The notes under the pieces are model-generated. The model made no database searches. It was not told where the DNA came from and saw nothing but the letters and a program-made list of their open reading frames with translations. This document shows positions 23,261 to 31,818 of a stretch of DNA of 64,000 bases, in pieces. The translations under genes were made by a program, and so were the position numbers. Every line of letters begins with the position of its first letter. Positions within the stretch are counted from its first letter, which is position 1. This stretch comes from Fervidibacter canadensis (GTDB lineage Bacteria; Armatimonadota; Fervidibacteria; Fervidibacterales; Fervidibacteraceae). The stretch spans positions 39,470-103,469 of the forward strand of contig JBGOEJ010000013.1 of assembly GCA_041446545.1 (NCBI GenBank), written 5' to 3'.

Positions 23261-24366
23261 TTGGGCAAGTTCAGTTTTGACTACGCTATTTGGGTCACTG
23301 ATGCTGACCATGACGGGCAGATCAACGATGTGGTCGTGTGGCGTGGGCAGAAAAGGACGGTTTTCTCCCGCCTGAAAGATGGGACGATTGTGGAACGACC
23401 CACCCTGCGTGACTGGGGGGCTAACTCGGACGGCGACGGGAAAGACGATGAAGTCTATGAGATGTTAGGTCAGGCGTCCTACATGTGGATAAAAGCAGAG
23501 GTGCGCGTCCACTTTGCTTCAGGACGCAAGTTATCCCTAAAGCCTTGCTTCCCCATCGCCATCACAGACTTGGATGGCGATAAGGTAGCGGAAATAGTTG
23601 GCGCTGAGATAGTTAGTGGCAAAGAGTATCGCTTTCTTTGTTGGTGTTACGAAAACGGGAAATGGAGCAAGGGTGAGAGTCCCAAGTTTGTCGGGAGTTT
23701 TGTGCTGATTGGTGACGCTGCATTGCGCTTCCCGTTGTTTTGGGATGAAAAGGGTGCAGACCTGTTAGCCGTGACCTTAGAAGGTCAGCACGCGAAGATT
23801 TGGGATGTCCGATGGCAAAAAGGCAAATGGACGAAACGGTTGATGGGAAAAGTGCCTGAACGCAATGCAAACAACATTTATCTCGTTCGCAAGGGACAAG
23901 ATTGGATGGTGGGCGGTTGGGCATCCCCGCCAGAATGGCAAAGGTGGCTGTGGGAGAAAGTGGGGCAACCCCTGCAACGCTTCCTTCCTTTCCTGCACGA
24001 ACCGCAAGGGAGGTTTTTGCCTATGGCTGGGACGGGAAGCGTAGGGGGGCTTTGTCGGGGCGATGGCGTAACGGCAACCTTTTAGATGTTAAATTTGCGG
24101 ACATGGACGGAGATGAGAAACGGGGAGTCTCCATCGCCTTTCCGAAAAGGGTTTCGGTTGCCGAGTTTGAAGATGGACGATGGTGCATGGGCTGGGTGGA
24201 AGTGTCCTTCGCTGATGATGAACCAATCGGGGATTTCTATGGCTTCCGCTATGGCGGGCGGGAATGGGTAATTTATCAGGACAAGGACAGTCATCGTTGC
24301 GTCGCGATAGCATTGGAAGGAGACAGTCAGCAAAGTAAACGGCATCAGCCACAACGGAGGGATTAG
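23261..24366 (+). pseudogene. FG-GAP/VCBS-repeat protein gene, 5'-truncated and frameshifted
   Basis: Two overlapping frames together encode a repeat protein with calcium-loop-like motifs: DADHDGQINDVVVW, DSDGDGKDDEVYEM, DLDGDKVAEIVGAEI and, in the second frame, DMDGDEKRGVSIAFP. Similarity of style continues from one frame (to about 24000) into the other (EVFAYGWDGKRRGAL), so a one-base shift near 23996-24012 is inferred. The 5' part has no signal peptide or convincing start (a TTG at 23261), and the frame is open back into the right end of the TIR element, suggesting truncation by that insertion. Such proteins are usually exported beta-propellers. A sequencing error could account for the shift but not for the missing 5' end. 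Confidence 0.6.
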
Positions 24367-24368
24367 CG

Positions 24369-24587
24369 ATGAAACTGCCGACGACCAACGAGGAGATGGA
24401 AGCCATTTACGACCGCTATGTCCGACCGCTGGAGAAGGAGCACTGGGGCAAATTCGTCGCCGTCAGTTTGGACGGACAGGTTTTGCTCGGGGATGAAAGA
24501 GAAAAAGTAGCCCTGCAAGCCCTGAAGTAATTTGGCAGTGGCAACTTCGTGGTGATGCGCGTCGGTTTAAAGGCGGTTTGGAATTGA
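24369..24587 (+). pseudogene. DUF5678-like small protein gene with in-frame stop
   Basis: A 72-codon frame starting at ATG 24369 is interrupted by TAA at 24528-24530, where the codons before (VALQALK) and after (FGSGNFVVMRVGLKAV) read as one small protein. The body (EHWGKFVAVSLDGQVLLGD) resembles DUF5678-type proteins of about 70 aa, often found next to a retropepsin-like aspartyl protease gene. A fragment of such a protease follows directly. Without the stop the product would be 72 aa. Confidence 0.45.
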
Positions 24588-24705
24588 CATCATCGTGGAT
24601 AAAAGCCTCGTAGTCATGGGTAGCGAAATCGTGGTCGGTTTAGACCTTTTGCGCCACTTCTTGGTCATCTTGGAACGAGGGCAGCGAGTTATCGTAGAGC
24701 CTTAA
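24580..24705 (+). pseudogene. 3' remnant of a retropepsin-like aspartyl protease gene
   Basis: The frame ends with GSEIVVGLDLLRHFLVILER, which resembles the C-terminal flap-to-tail region of clan AA proteases (the G-x-D-x-L element). The N-terminal active-site Asp region is missing. It overlaps the end of the DUF5678-like remnant in another frame, as if an internal deletion joined the two. Confidence 0.4.
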
Positions 24706-24722
24706 CCGAGGAGGGCGATAAT

Positions 24723-24839
24723 GTGACGGTTACCGTCATTGACTACGGTGTCGGGAATTTGCGGAGCGTGACGAAGGCGCTGAAGTTTTTGGGTTGTCAA
24801 GTCGTCCTGACGAGTGAACCGTTTGTGCCATCAAGATAA
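24723..24839 (+). pseudogene. hisH: 5' fragment of hisH (imidazole glycerol phosphate synthase amidotransferase)
   Basis: GTG 24723, preceded by a good GGAGG ribosome site, opens a 38-codon frame. Its sequence (VTVIDYGVGNLRSVTKALKF, then LGCQVVLTSEP) is the typical HisH N-terminus. Similarity stops after about 34 codons and a TAA follows. The glutaminase Cys-His-Glu triad is absent, so no enzyme can be made. It is a stranded 5' fragment, and no other his gene is in the window. Confidence 0.7.
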
Positions 24840-24872
24840 CGCCGACAAGCAAAGTCACGAAAGAGGGCAGGA

Positions 24873-26786
24873 ATGGTGAAGGAGGCAAGGAAGGTGAAAG
24901 TGGGGGCAACTTTCCTGATACTGCTGTCGCTGTCGTGGGCATTGGTGGCAAGGGCGCAAGAGTTTCCCGTTCGCCCGTATGTTGACCCGTCGCAATTGGA
25001 TGTGCCTTGGCCGAAGCATAGCCACCTGAAAGTCCCTTGGCGGGCTTACTTGGAGACGCGGAGCGGCGCCGAATTTTTGCAAGGCATTGGCATCAACTAC
25101 AATGTGCCCGAAAACCACGAACTCGCTGTCCGCTTGCTGGCGGGAGCGGGTGTTAGAACTTTCCGCATTGAAATCGGCTGGGGAAGCGTGGCTTGGGACG
25201 AAAAGCGCTTGAACGGGGAGGGAAGGTGGCGGGCAATTTTGCTAATCTGCCGACGCTACAACATCCGACCGACGATTTTGCTTAACGCCCATCATGGCGT
25301 CCCTTGCCCTGCCCGATTTTTTGAACGCCACTTGCTCGCCGACGCGCCCAAAGGAACGCGTTCTGTCCGCCTTGACAACCTTGATGACATCGTCCCGCGC
25401 TACAGCGGCTTGTGCAACCTGACCGACTACCGCGCCTGTGAAGTGTTCATCACCGAAGTTAACCCGCAAACGGGCGAATGCCAATTGAGCAAGCCGTTGC
25501 CGAAGGAGTTGAAGGCAGGTCAGCGGGTTTTGTTGGCGACGCTCAAATACCTGCCTGCCCATCCTGTCGGCACTCCCGAATTTGAGGCGATGGCACAAGG
25601 TTGGCTCAAGTATGTGGGATTGGTGCTGGACTTGCTCGGCAGCGTCGGCATCAGTGAGTTTGATGTGGAGATTTGGAACGAGTTGAGTTTCGGCTCCGCC
25701 TTCATGGGCGGGCGAGGCATCAACGACTACTACGACCCGCCCGTCGTTCAATTCAAGACGGACTTTTTGCACCCTGGTGGTCACGCTTGGGAAATTGCCC
25801 GCCGCACGATTGAATTGGTCAAAGGACGCTTCCCCAAGGCGCGCTGCATCTGGGGCTTCTCCAACACGACCTTCTTTCACACGCCCATAGAGCAATTGCC
25901 TCCCTTCACCGATGGGCAAAGTTATCACCCTTATGGCACAGGCACGCGCAGGTTACCTGAACAGGAGCAAGCGCCCGACCAACCTTGGCGATGTTTGGAA
26001 GGGGAAGCGCCGAAAACGGAAATCCGAATGCCAGAAGGTTGGGCACACACCTTTGTCCAGACGGAAAGCCTAATGCGGTTGCTCAACCCTGAGGCGCGCC
26101 GGAAGCGAAAACCGCAAGGTGTCGGGCGCTTTTTTCACTACATGACGGAGCATGGCGTCGCCCCGCCCGAATGTGGTGCCACCGACGAGCGAGGGGCGTG
26201 GCTTTTGAAAGCCAAGACAGTGTTGCGGGCTTTTTGCTTTTGGCTCAACAAGGGCATTGATGTCCTGCACTACTTTTGCGCTTACGGAGAGAAGCCGTCG
26301 GACATGGGGCTTTTGCCGACTAACTTGAAGCAACTGCCTACCGACGCCCGGTTTGAATCCGTCGCCACCTTACCGATGAAAGCGTTGCGCAACCTGACAA
26401 AAACTTTCGCCGACAGCCGACCGCTTGCGTCTATCCGCCAACTCAGCGTGGATGTCGTCGCTTTGGGCAAACAGACGCCCATTTACAAAGTGGCGGGCAA
26501 AACCCTTTGGCAGCGCGATGTCTTTGCCTTCCTGCCTTTTCAATGCCACGAGCGAAAATTCGTCGTTGCCGTCTACACGATGACCTACGATGTGATGAAA
26601 CCGATGGCAGAAGAACGCTATCGTTTGACCATCGCGAACTTGGGCGGGATGCCCCGCTCCGTGCGATGTTACGACCCGTTAACCGACAAAACCGTTCCCA
26701 TCATCGTGCGCCAGCGGGACAAGGGCACGCTTGTCGTGGAAGTGACCGTCACTGACTACCCGCGCTTGCTGGAAATTGAGTCGTGA
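24873..26786 (+). CDS. Secreted clan GH-A-like glycoside hydrolase
   Basis: Protein of 637 aa with a signal peptide (about 1-29: basic VKEARKVKVG, then TFLILLSLSWALVARAQ). A TIM-barrel region follows: FLQGIGINYNVPENHE, RTFRIEIGWGSVAWDEK, RPTILLNAHHG, then the likely acid/base strand DVEIWNELSFGS. A nucleophile candidate lies in HTFVQTESLMRLL or in YMTEHG. The C-terminus is beta-rich. The WNE element places it among clan GH-A-type enzymes (GH5/GH39-like), but I cannot assign a family or substrate. The start at ATG 24873 follows GAGGGCAGG; a GTG at 24894 would also keep the signal peptide. It follows the gene graveyard and is convergent with lysA. Confidence 0.7.
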   Translation: MVKEARKVKVGATFLILLSLSWALVARAQEFPVRPYVDPSQLDVPWPKHSHLKVPWRAYLETRSGAEFLQGIGINYNVPENHELAVRLLAGAGVRTFRIEIGWGSVAWDEKRLNGEGRWRAILLICRRYNIRPTILLNAHHGVPCPARFFERHLLADAPKGTRSVRLDNLDDIVPRYSGLCNLTDYRACEVFITEVNPQTGECQLSKPLPKELKAGQRVLLATLKYLPAHPVGTPEFEAMAQGWLKYVGLVLDLLGSVGISEFDVEIWNELSFGSAFMGGRGINDYYDPPVVQFKTDFLHPGGHAWEIARRTIELVKGRFPKARCIWGFSNTTFFHTPIEQLPPFTDGQSYHPYGTGTRRLPEQEQAPDQPWRCLEGEAPKTEIRMPEGWAHTFVQTESLMRLLNPEARRKRKPQGVGRFFHYMTEHGVAPPECGATDERGAWLLKAKTVLRAFCFWLNKGIDVLHYFCAYGEKPSDMGLLPTNLKQLPTDARFESVATLPMKALRNLTKTFADSRPLASIRQLSVDVVALGKQTPIYKVAGKTLWQRDVFAFLPFQCHERKFVVAVYTMTYDVMKPMAEERYRLTIANLGGMPRSVRCYDPLTDKTVPIIVRQRDKGTLVVEVTVTDYPRLLEIES

Positions 26787-26799
26787 GCGCTCAAACCTT

Positions 26800-28122
26800 T
26801 CACGCGTCGGTTTGTCCTTCCGACAAATCGCAACGAAGCAAGTCATCGGGAGTTTCTCGTCGCACGACCAACCGAGCCTTTCCATCTTTCACGAAAACGA
26901 CGGCAGGACGAGGGAAGCGGTTGTAGTTGCTTGCCATGCTGTAGTTGTAAGCGCCCGTCGTGAAGACAGCGAGCAGGTCGCCCGGTTGCGGGTCGGCGAG
27001 GGCGATGTCACGGATAAGGATGTCGCTCTCACAGTGTTTGCCGGCGACGGTGACGATTTTATTGGCAGGACGATTGGCTTTGTTGGCGACCAAGGCAAAA
27101 TAGCGGGCGCCGTAAAGGGCGGGGCGAGGGTTGTCACTCATTCCGCCGTCTACTGCCACATAAGTCCGAACCCTTGGCACTTCCTTGACGACGCCGATGG
27201 TGTAAAGGGTCGTGCCTGCTTCTCCGACGATAGAGCGCCCTGGTTCTACCGATAGCACGGGCAATGGGAAGCGAAATCGCTCCGCCATCTCTTGCACCGC
27301 TTCGCAAAGGGTGGCGACAAAAGTTTCAATCGTTGGCGGGTTATCTTCGGGGGTATAGCGGACACCCAAGCCACCACCCAAGTTGAGTTCGCTCATCACA
27401 AACCCTGTCGTCTTCCGCACCTCTTCGGCAAAGGCGAACATCTGCTCAACGGCAATTCGGTAAGGTTCGGTCGCAAAGACTTGCGAGCCGATGTGGCAAT
27501 GAAAGCCATGCAAACGAAGATGGGAGAGTTTCAAGGCTTGTTTTGTCGCTTCCAGTGCGATGCCGTCGCTCAAAGGGAAACCAAACTTCGTGTCCAGTTG
27601 TCCTGTGCGGATGAACTCGTGGGTGTGGGCTTCCACGCCGGGCGTGACGCGCAAAAGGATGTCAGCGACTGTCTCTCGGCGTGCTGCGATGGCATTCAAG
27701 CGTTCCAACTCTTCAAAGCAATCCACGACGATGCGCCCGACTTCGTGTCGCAACGCCAGCGTCAACTCTTCGTCGGACTTGAAGTTGCCGTGCAAGTAAA
27801 CCCGTTGAGGCGGGAATTGGGCTTTCAGTGCCGTGAAGAGTTCACCGCCAGAGGCGGCATCTATCCACAAGCCTTCCTCAGCGACCAGCCGACACATTGC
27901 CAAAGTGCAAAAGGCTTTGGCGGCATAAGCGATGTGGGCTTCGCCCTTGTAGTGCTGGGCGAAGGCGGTTTTATAGCGACGGCAGTTTTCGCGGATGAGC
28001 CACTCGTCCATGACATAAAGGGGCGTCCCAAATCGCCGTGCCAGTTCCACACAGTCGCAACCGCCAATTTCCAAATGTCCTCGTTCATTGATGCGCATCG
28101 TCCCGCGCAACATGCTCTCCAT
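26800..28122 (-). CDS. lysA: Diaminopimelate decarboxylase
   Basis: PLP enzyme (440 aa) of the alanine racemase fold that makes L-lysine from meso-diaminopimelate. The PLP lysine is in HIAYAAKAFC; further conserved parts are HGFHCHIGSQ, LNLGGGLGVRY, VEPGRSIVGEAG, the substrate-binding GKHCESDIL and the closing TGAYNYSMAS. The start at ATG 28122 is preceded by GGAGGTG, and the family's N-terminus (GHLEIGGCDCVELARRFGTP) follows soon after; longer in-frame starts have no such support. It is divergent from purE across 96 bases. No other lysine gene is nearby. Confidence 0.95.
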   Translation of the reverse strand: MESMLRGTMRINERGHLEIGGCDCVELARRFGTPLYVMDEWLIRENCRRYKTAFAQHYKGEAHIAYAAKAFCTLAMCRLVAEEGLWIDAASGGELFTALKAQFPPQRVYLHGNFKSDEELTLALRHEVGRIVVDCFEELERLNAIAARRETVADILLRVTPGVEAHTHEFIRTGQLDTKFGFPLSDGIALEATKQALKLSHLRLHGFHCHIGSQVFATEPYRIAVEQMFAFAEEVRKTTGFVMSELNLGGGLGVRYTPEDNPPTIETFVATLCEAVQEMAERFRFPLPVLSVEPGRSIVGEAGTTLYTIGVVKEVPRVRTYVAVDGGMSDNPRPALYGARYFALVANKANRPANKIVTVAGKHCESDILIRDIALADPQPGDLLAVFTTGAYNYSMASNYNRFPRPAVVFVKDGKARLVVRRETPDDLLRCDLSEGQTDA

Positions 28123-28218
28123 CCGACGAAGCACCTCCGAAAGAGCGTTCAAGGTGTGCGACAAAATTTTGGCGACCCGCACTGGGGAAGAAACTGTCAA
28201 GGGGAGGAGTTGTCGGGC

Positions 28219-28743
28219 ATGGAGCGACCGTTGGTTGGCGTCATTATGGGCAGCGTCTCCGATTGGGAAACGATGAAGCACGCCGCCGAAACGCTTCGGC
28301 AACTGGGCATCCCTTATGAAGTGCGCATCGTCAGCGCCCATCGGACGCCCGATTGGATGTTTGAGTATGCTGCCACCGCCGAAGAACGAGGGTTAGAGGT
28401 CATCATCGCCGGCGCTGGTGGGGCAGCGCACCTACCTGGCATGACGGCTTCCAAAACGGTGTTGCCTGTCTTGGGTGTCCCTGTTCCCAGCGCGGCTTTG
28501 AACGGTTTGGACTCATTGCTCTCCATCGTGCAGATGCCAGCGGGCGTGCCCGTCGGCACTTTGGCGATCGGACGGGCGGGTGCCATCAACGCCGCCCTTT
28601 TAGCGGCAGCCATCTTGGGCAACAAGTATCCCGAAATCCGCGAACGGTTGCGGGCTTATCGGCAGGCTCAAACCCAAGCCGTCTTGGAAAGCAAAATCCC
28701 CGAAGCGGAGACAGGACGATGCCTTGAAGACTTCTTAGGCTGA
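28219..28743 (+). CDS. purE: N5-carboxyaminoimidazole ribonucleotide mutase PurE
   Basis: Class I PurE (174 aa) that converts N5-CAIR to CAIR in purine synthesis. The family core is complete: GVIMGSVSDWETMKHAAETL, VRIVSAHRTPDWMFEYA, IIAGAGGAAHLPGMTAS, TVLPVLGVPVPSAALNGLDS and IVQMPAGVPVGTLAIG. The ATG at 28219 has GGGGAGGAG upstream. An open frame extends about 300 codons further 5', but it is antisense to lysA and has no PurE homology. The PurK partner, normally adjacent, is 3 kb downstream after an ABC transporter. Confidence 0.96.
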   Translation: MERPLVGVIMGSVSDWETMKHAAETLRQLGIPYEVRIVSAHRTPDWMFEYAATAEERGLEVIIAGAGGAAHLPGMTASKTVLPVLGVPVPSAALNGLDSLLSIVQMPAGVPVGTLAIGRAGAINAALLAAAILGNKYPEIRERLRAYRQAQTQAVLESKIPEAETGRCLEDFLG

Positions 28744-28767
28744 ACCACCGAAAAGGGGGACCAAGGC

Positions 28768-30081
28768 GTGGCTAACCGCCTCGTTGCGACCGCCGAGCAA
28801 ACGGCTTTATTGGAGGTGAGGGAAGTTACGAAAGCCTTCCCCTCGCCCGACGGCAAGGGTTTCATTCAAGTCCTCTCACCATTGTCATTCAGCATAAGAG
28901 CCGAAGAATGGGTAGTGGTTGTCGGTCCATCGGGAGGGGGCAAGTCAACTTTGCTGCGCATCCTTTTGGGGCTTATCCCACCAACTTCTGGAGAGGTCTT
29001 AGTGCATGGGAAACCGCTGAGAGGTGTTCACCCTAACGCTGCGTTGGTCTTTCAACAATTTGCCTTGCTGCCGTGGCTGACGGTTTTGGAAAATGTTGAG
29101 TTACCCCTGAGGGCAAAGGGCATCCCGCGGTTGGAGAGGTTGAAGCGGGCATTGGCGGTCATTGACATGGTTGGGCTTGACGGATACGAATCGGCTTACC
29201 CGAGGGAGTTGTCGGGTGGGATGAAGCAAAGGGTCGGGTTAGCGCGGGCGCTGGTCGTGGAGCCAGAGTTGCTGTGCATGGACGAACCCTTCTCGGCTCT
29301 TGATGTCTTGACGGCAGAAAACTTAAGGGCGGAATTATTGCGGCTTTGGTTGGAGCGGAAAATGCCCACTAAAGCCATCGTGATGGTGACCCACAACTTG
29401 GAAGAAGCGGTTCAACTGGCTGATCGGATTTTGGTCCTCGGTGGTCTCCCGACAAGACTAAGGGCAGAGATAGAAGTTGACTTACCCCACCCGCGCTCGC
29501 CCGATAGCCCCAGTTTTCGGGCTCTCCTTGATGACTTGTATCAGTGGATGACTGACCCCACCCGCCCCGACCAAAAGGTCGTAGTCGCTACCGAAATATC
29601 TCCTCAACCTTTCGTCCCTTTGCCTCACGCAAGGGTTGGAGGGATCGCTGGCTTGCTCCACATCCTTGCCGATGTGGGTGGGCAGATAGACCTCCATGAA
29701 CTGGCTCACCGCCTTCACTTGTCCATTGATGACTTACTGCCTATCGTGGAGGCTGCCCGATTGCTGGGGTTTATGGAGGTGAAAGAAGGCGACCTTATCC
29801 TCACGGAAAAGGGGATAGATTGGTTGAAAGCCGACATCTTGAAGCGGAAGGAAATCTTTCGGGACTTGGTAATCCAAATTCCCCTCATCGCTCGCATCGT
29901 CTCCGCTTTGCGTTCCACTCGCAACAAAACTTTGCCGATGGATTTTTTCCTTGACCTTTTGGACGAACATTTCGGTGAGGACGAAGCAAGGCGACAACTG
30001 CAAACGGCGATTGATTGGGGACGCTATGCCGAATTGTTCACCTACGATGCAACCACTGACATGTTGCGAGCGGAGGAGTGA
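28768..30081 (+). CDS. ABC transporter ATPase, NitT/TauT type, with AAA-associated C-terminal domain
   Basis: Protein of 437 aa. The first 235 residues are an ABC ATPase: Walker A VVGPSGGGKSTLL, Q loop ALVFQQFALLPW, signature ELSGGMKQRVGLARAL, Walker B LLCMDEPFSALDV and switch His VTHNLEEA. The style is that of nitrate/sulfonate/taurine importers. The last 150 residues (GIAGLLHILADVGGQIDLHE onward) match the AAA-associated C-terminal domain, a winged-helix-like regulatory part. The GTG start at 28768 follows AAGGGGGA. The permease begins six bases after its stop. The substrate is unknown; neither gene encodes a substrate-binding protein. Confidence 0.88.
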   Translation: MANRLVATAEQTALLEVREVTKAFPSPDGKGFIQVLSPLSFSIRAEEWVVVVGPSGGGKSTLLRILLGLIPPTSGEVLVHGKPLRGVHPNAALVFQQFALLPWLTVLENVELPLRAKGIPRLERLKRALAVIDMVGLDGYESAYPRELSGGMKQRVGLARALVVEPELLCMDEPFSALDVLTAENLRAELLRLWLERKMPTKAIVMVTHNLEEAVQLADRILVLGGLPTRLRAEIEVDLPHPRSPDSPSFRALLDDLYQWMTDPTRPDQKVVVATEISPQPFVPLPHARVGGIAGLLHILADVGGQIDLHELAHRLHLSIDDLLPIVEAARLLGFMEVKEGDLILTEKGIDWLKADILKRKEIFRDLVIQIPLIARIVSALRSTRNKTLPMDFFLDLLDEHFGEDEARRQLQTAIDWGRYAELFTYDATTDMLRAEE

Positions 30082-30087
30082 GACGAC

Positions 30088-31788
30088 ATGATAGCAAAAC
30101 AGGTGCGTTCCTTCAACCGATATGATGCGATGGTCGCGATGGGTTTATTCGCCCTCCTTTACGCAGCGGTTCATGTCGGGCAAGGAATGTTCGCTCGGTT
30201 CTCCCCCGAACATCCGCCCCCAATTTCGTTGAACCCAGCCTTGCTGCCTTACTATGCCGCTCGTAGTGTCCTTCGCATGTTCGTCGCCCTCGCCTTATCG
30301 GTTGCCTTTTCTTTAGTTTATGGCTCAGTAGCCGCTAAAAACCGGCGTGCCGAACAGTTCCTCATTCCCCTCCTTGATGTCCTTCAATCGGTGCCTGTCT
30401 TGGGTTTCCTTTCGGCGACTTTGACTTTCTTCCTCTCCCTCTCCCCCACCAGCCTCTTTGGGCTTGAACTTGCCAGCATCTTTGCCATCTTCACCGGGCA
30501 AGCATGGAACATGACCTTTGCTTTCTACCATTCCTTGCTCACTTTGCCCGAGCCCTTGAAAGAGGCGGCAGCGATGATGAAACTCAGCCGGTGGCAGAGG
30601 TTTTGGAAGGTGGAGGTCTCCTACGCCATGTTGCCCTTAGTTTGGAATGGGATGATGTCCTTTGCGGGTGGTTGGTTTTTCCTCGCCGCCAGTGAAGCCA
30701 TCACTGTCCTGAGGCGGGATTATCGGCTGCCTGGGCTGGGTTCTTACATGGCAACGGCGGTGGAGCAAGGCGATTTGGTTGCGACGCTTTGGGCTATAGG
30801 GGTAATGGTTGTCACCATCGTGGCAGTTGACCAGTTTTTCTGGCGACCCATGGTGGCATGGGCGGAAAAGTTTCGCACGGAAGAAACGGAGGCGGTCGTC
30901 AAGGTCAGTTCGTGGGTATTGAATTTGCTACAACAAACCCATCTTTTGCGCCGTTACTTTGGGCGCCTCGCCGTCGGCGTCGGTGAGTGGTTGGATAGGA
31001 GAATGACGCAAATCGGTGAGATTGCCCTCCCAGAGCATACCCGTCTGGGATTAGGACGCCTGACGACTTTTGCCCTCATAACCTTTTGCGTCTACTGGTT
31101 CCTTCGGGGCGTTATCATCGTCGTCACAGATTTGAGCATCGGCGAGATGTTGAGGGTTGTCGGGCTTGGGTTCGTCACATTGGCGAGGGTGATGATGGTC
31201 GTGGTCATCAGCACTCTCCTCTGGGTGCCCATCGGGGTTTTCATCGGTCTGCACCCTAACCTCGCCCGTTTCGCTCAGCCTTTGGTTCAAATCGCTGCTT
31301 CGTTTCCTGCCAACATGCTTTACCCCTTACTGGCGTTGGTGTTCTTGAAAACCCAATTCCCTTTCGCTATCGGAAGCGTTATCCCCATGATGCTGGGGGC
31401 TCAATGGTATGTGCTTTTCAATGCTATCGCGGGAGCAATGGGCATCCCGACAGAACTACAAGAGGCAGCAGGCATCTTTCGGCTTCCTGCCAAGGAACGG
31501 TGGCGGTGGCTCATTATCCCTGCCCTTTTCCCCCATTGGGTCACTGGGGCGATTACAGCATGGGGTGGGGCGTGGAATGCCAGCATTGTCGCTGAGGTCA
31601 TTGAGTGGCATAAGCAGAGGTTGACGACAGCGGGATTAGGGGCTTACATCACCCTTGCAGCGACTAAGGGGCATGCTGCCGCGATTGTCTGGGGCATTAC
31701 GGTAATGAGCGCTTTCGTCCTCACCTTCAACCGATTGTTTTGGCAGAGACTTTACCGCCTCGCTGAATTGCGCTACAAGTTGGGATGA
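30088..31788 (+). CDS. Double-domain ABC permease (two fused BPD_transp_1 domains)
   Basis: Integral membrane protein of 566 aa, twice the usual permease length. Each half has about six helices and one EAA coupling motif: PLKEAAAMMKLSRWQRFWKV (about 170) and ELQEAAGIFRLPAKERWRW (about 458). One polypeptide thus supplies the whole membrane channel to pair with two copies of the ATPase just upstream. It is of the NitT/TauT permease type. A perfect 11-bp inverted repeat spans its stop codon (31771-31798). No periplasmic binding protein gene is in the locus, which is unusual for an importer. Confidence 0.88.
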   Translation: MIAKQVRSFNRYDAMVAMGLFALLYAAVHVGQGMFARFSPEHPPPISLNPALLPYYAARSVLRMFVALALSVAFSLVYGSVAAKNRRAEQFLIPLLDVLQSVPVLGFLSATLTFFLSLSPTSLFGLELASIFAIFTGQAWNMTFAFYHSLLTLPEPLKEAAAMMKLSRWQRFWKVEVSYAMLPLVWNGMMSFAGGWFFLAASEAITVLRRDYRLPGLGSYMATAVEQGDLVATLWAIGVMVVTIVAVDQFFWRPMVAWAEKFRTEETEAVVKVSSWVLNLLQQTHLLRRYFGRLAVGVGEWLDRRMTQIGEIALPEHTRLGLGRLTTFALITFCVYWFLRGVIIVVTDLSIGEMLRVVGLGFVTLARVMMVVVISTLLWVPIGVFIGLHPNLARFAQPLVQIAASFPANMLYPLLALVFLKTQFPFAIGSVIPMMLGAQWYVLFNAIAGAMGIPTELQEAAGIFRLPAKERWRWLIIPALFPHWVTGAITAWGGAWNASIVAEVIEWHKQRLTTAGLGAYITLAATKGHAAAIVWGITVMSAFVLTFNRLFWQRLYRLAELRYKLG

Positions 31789-31798
31789 ACTTGTAGCG
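31771..31798 (+). other. Perfect 11-bp hairpin over the permease stop codon
   Basis: CGCTACAAGTT, loop GGGATG, AACTTGTAGCG. The stop codon TGA lies in the loop and right arm. There is no T-run after it, so it is not a classical terminator. It could pace or stabilise the mRNA between the permease and purK, or mark an insertion boundary. Confidence 0.55.
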
Positions 31799-31818
31799 TC
31801 CCTGAAAGGAGGTGCGTT

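Noticed and set aside
27292..28218. Long open frame fused upstream of purE (would give a 483-aa protein)
   Set aside because: It is the antisense of lysA, has no PurE-like or other recognisable motif, and the ribosome site and family N-terminus place the start at 28219.
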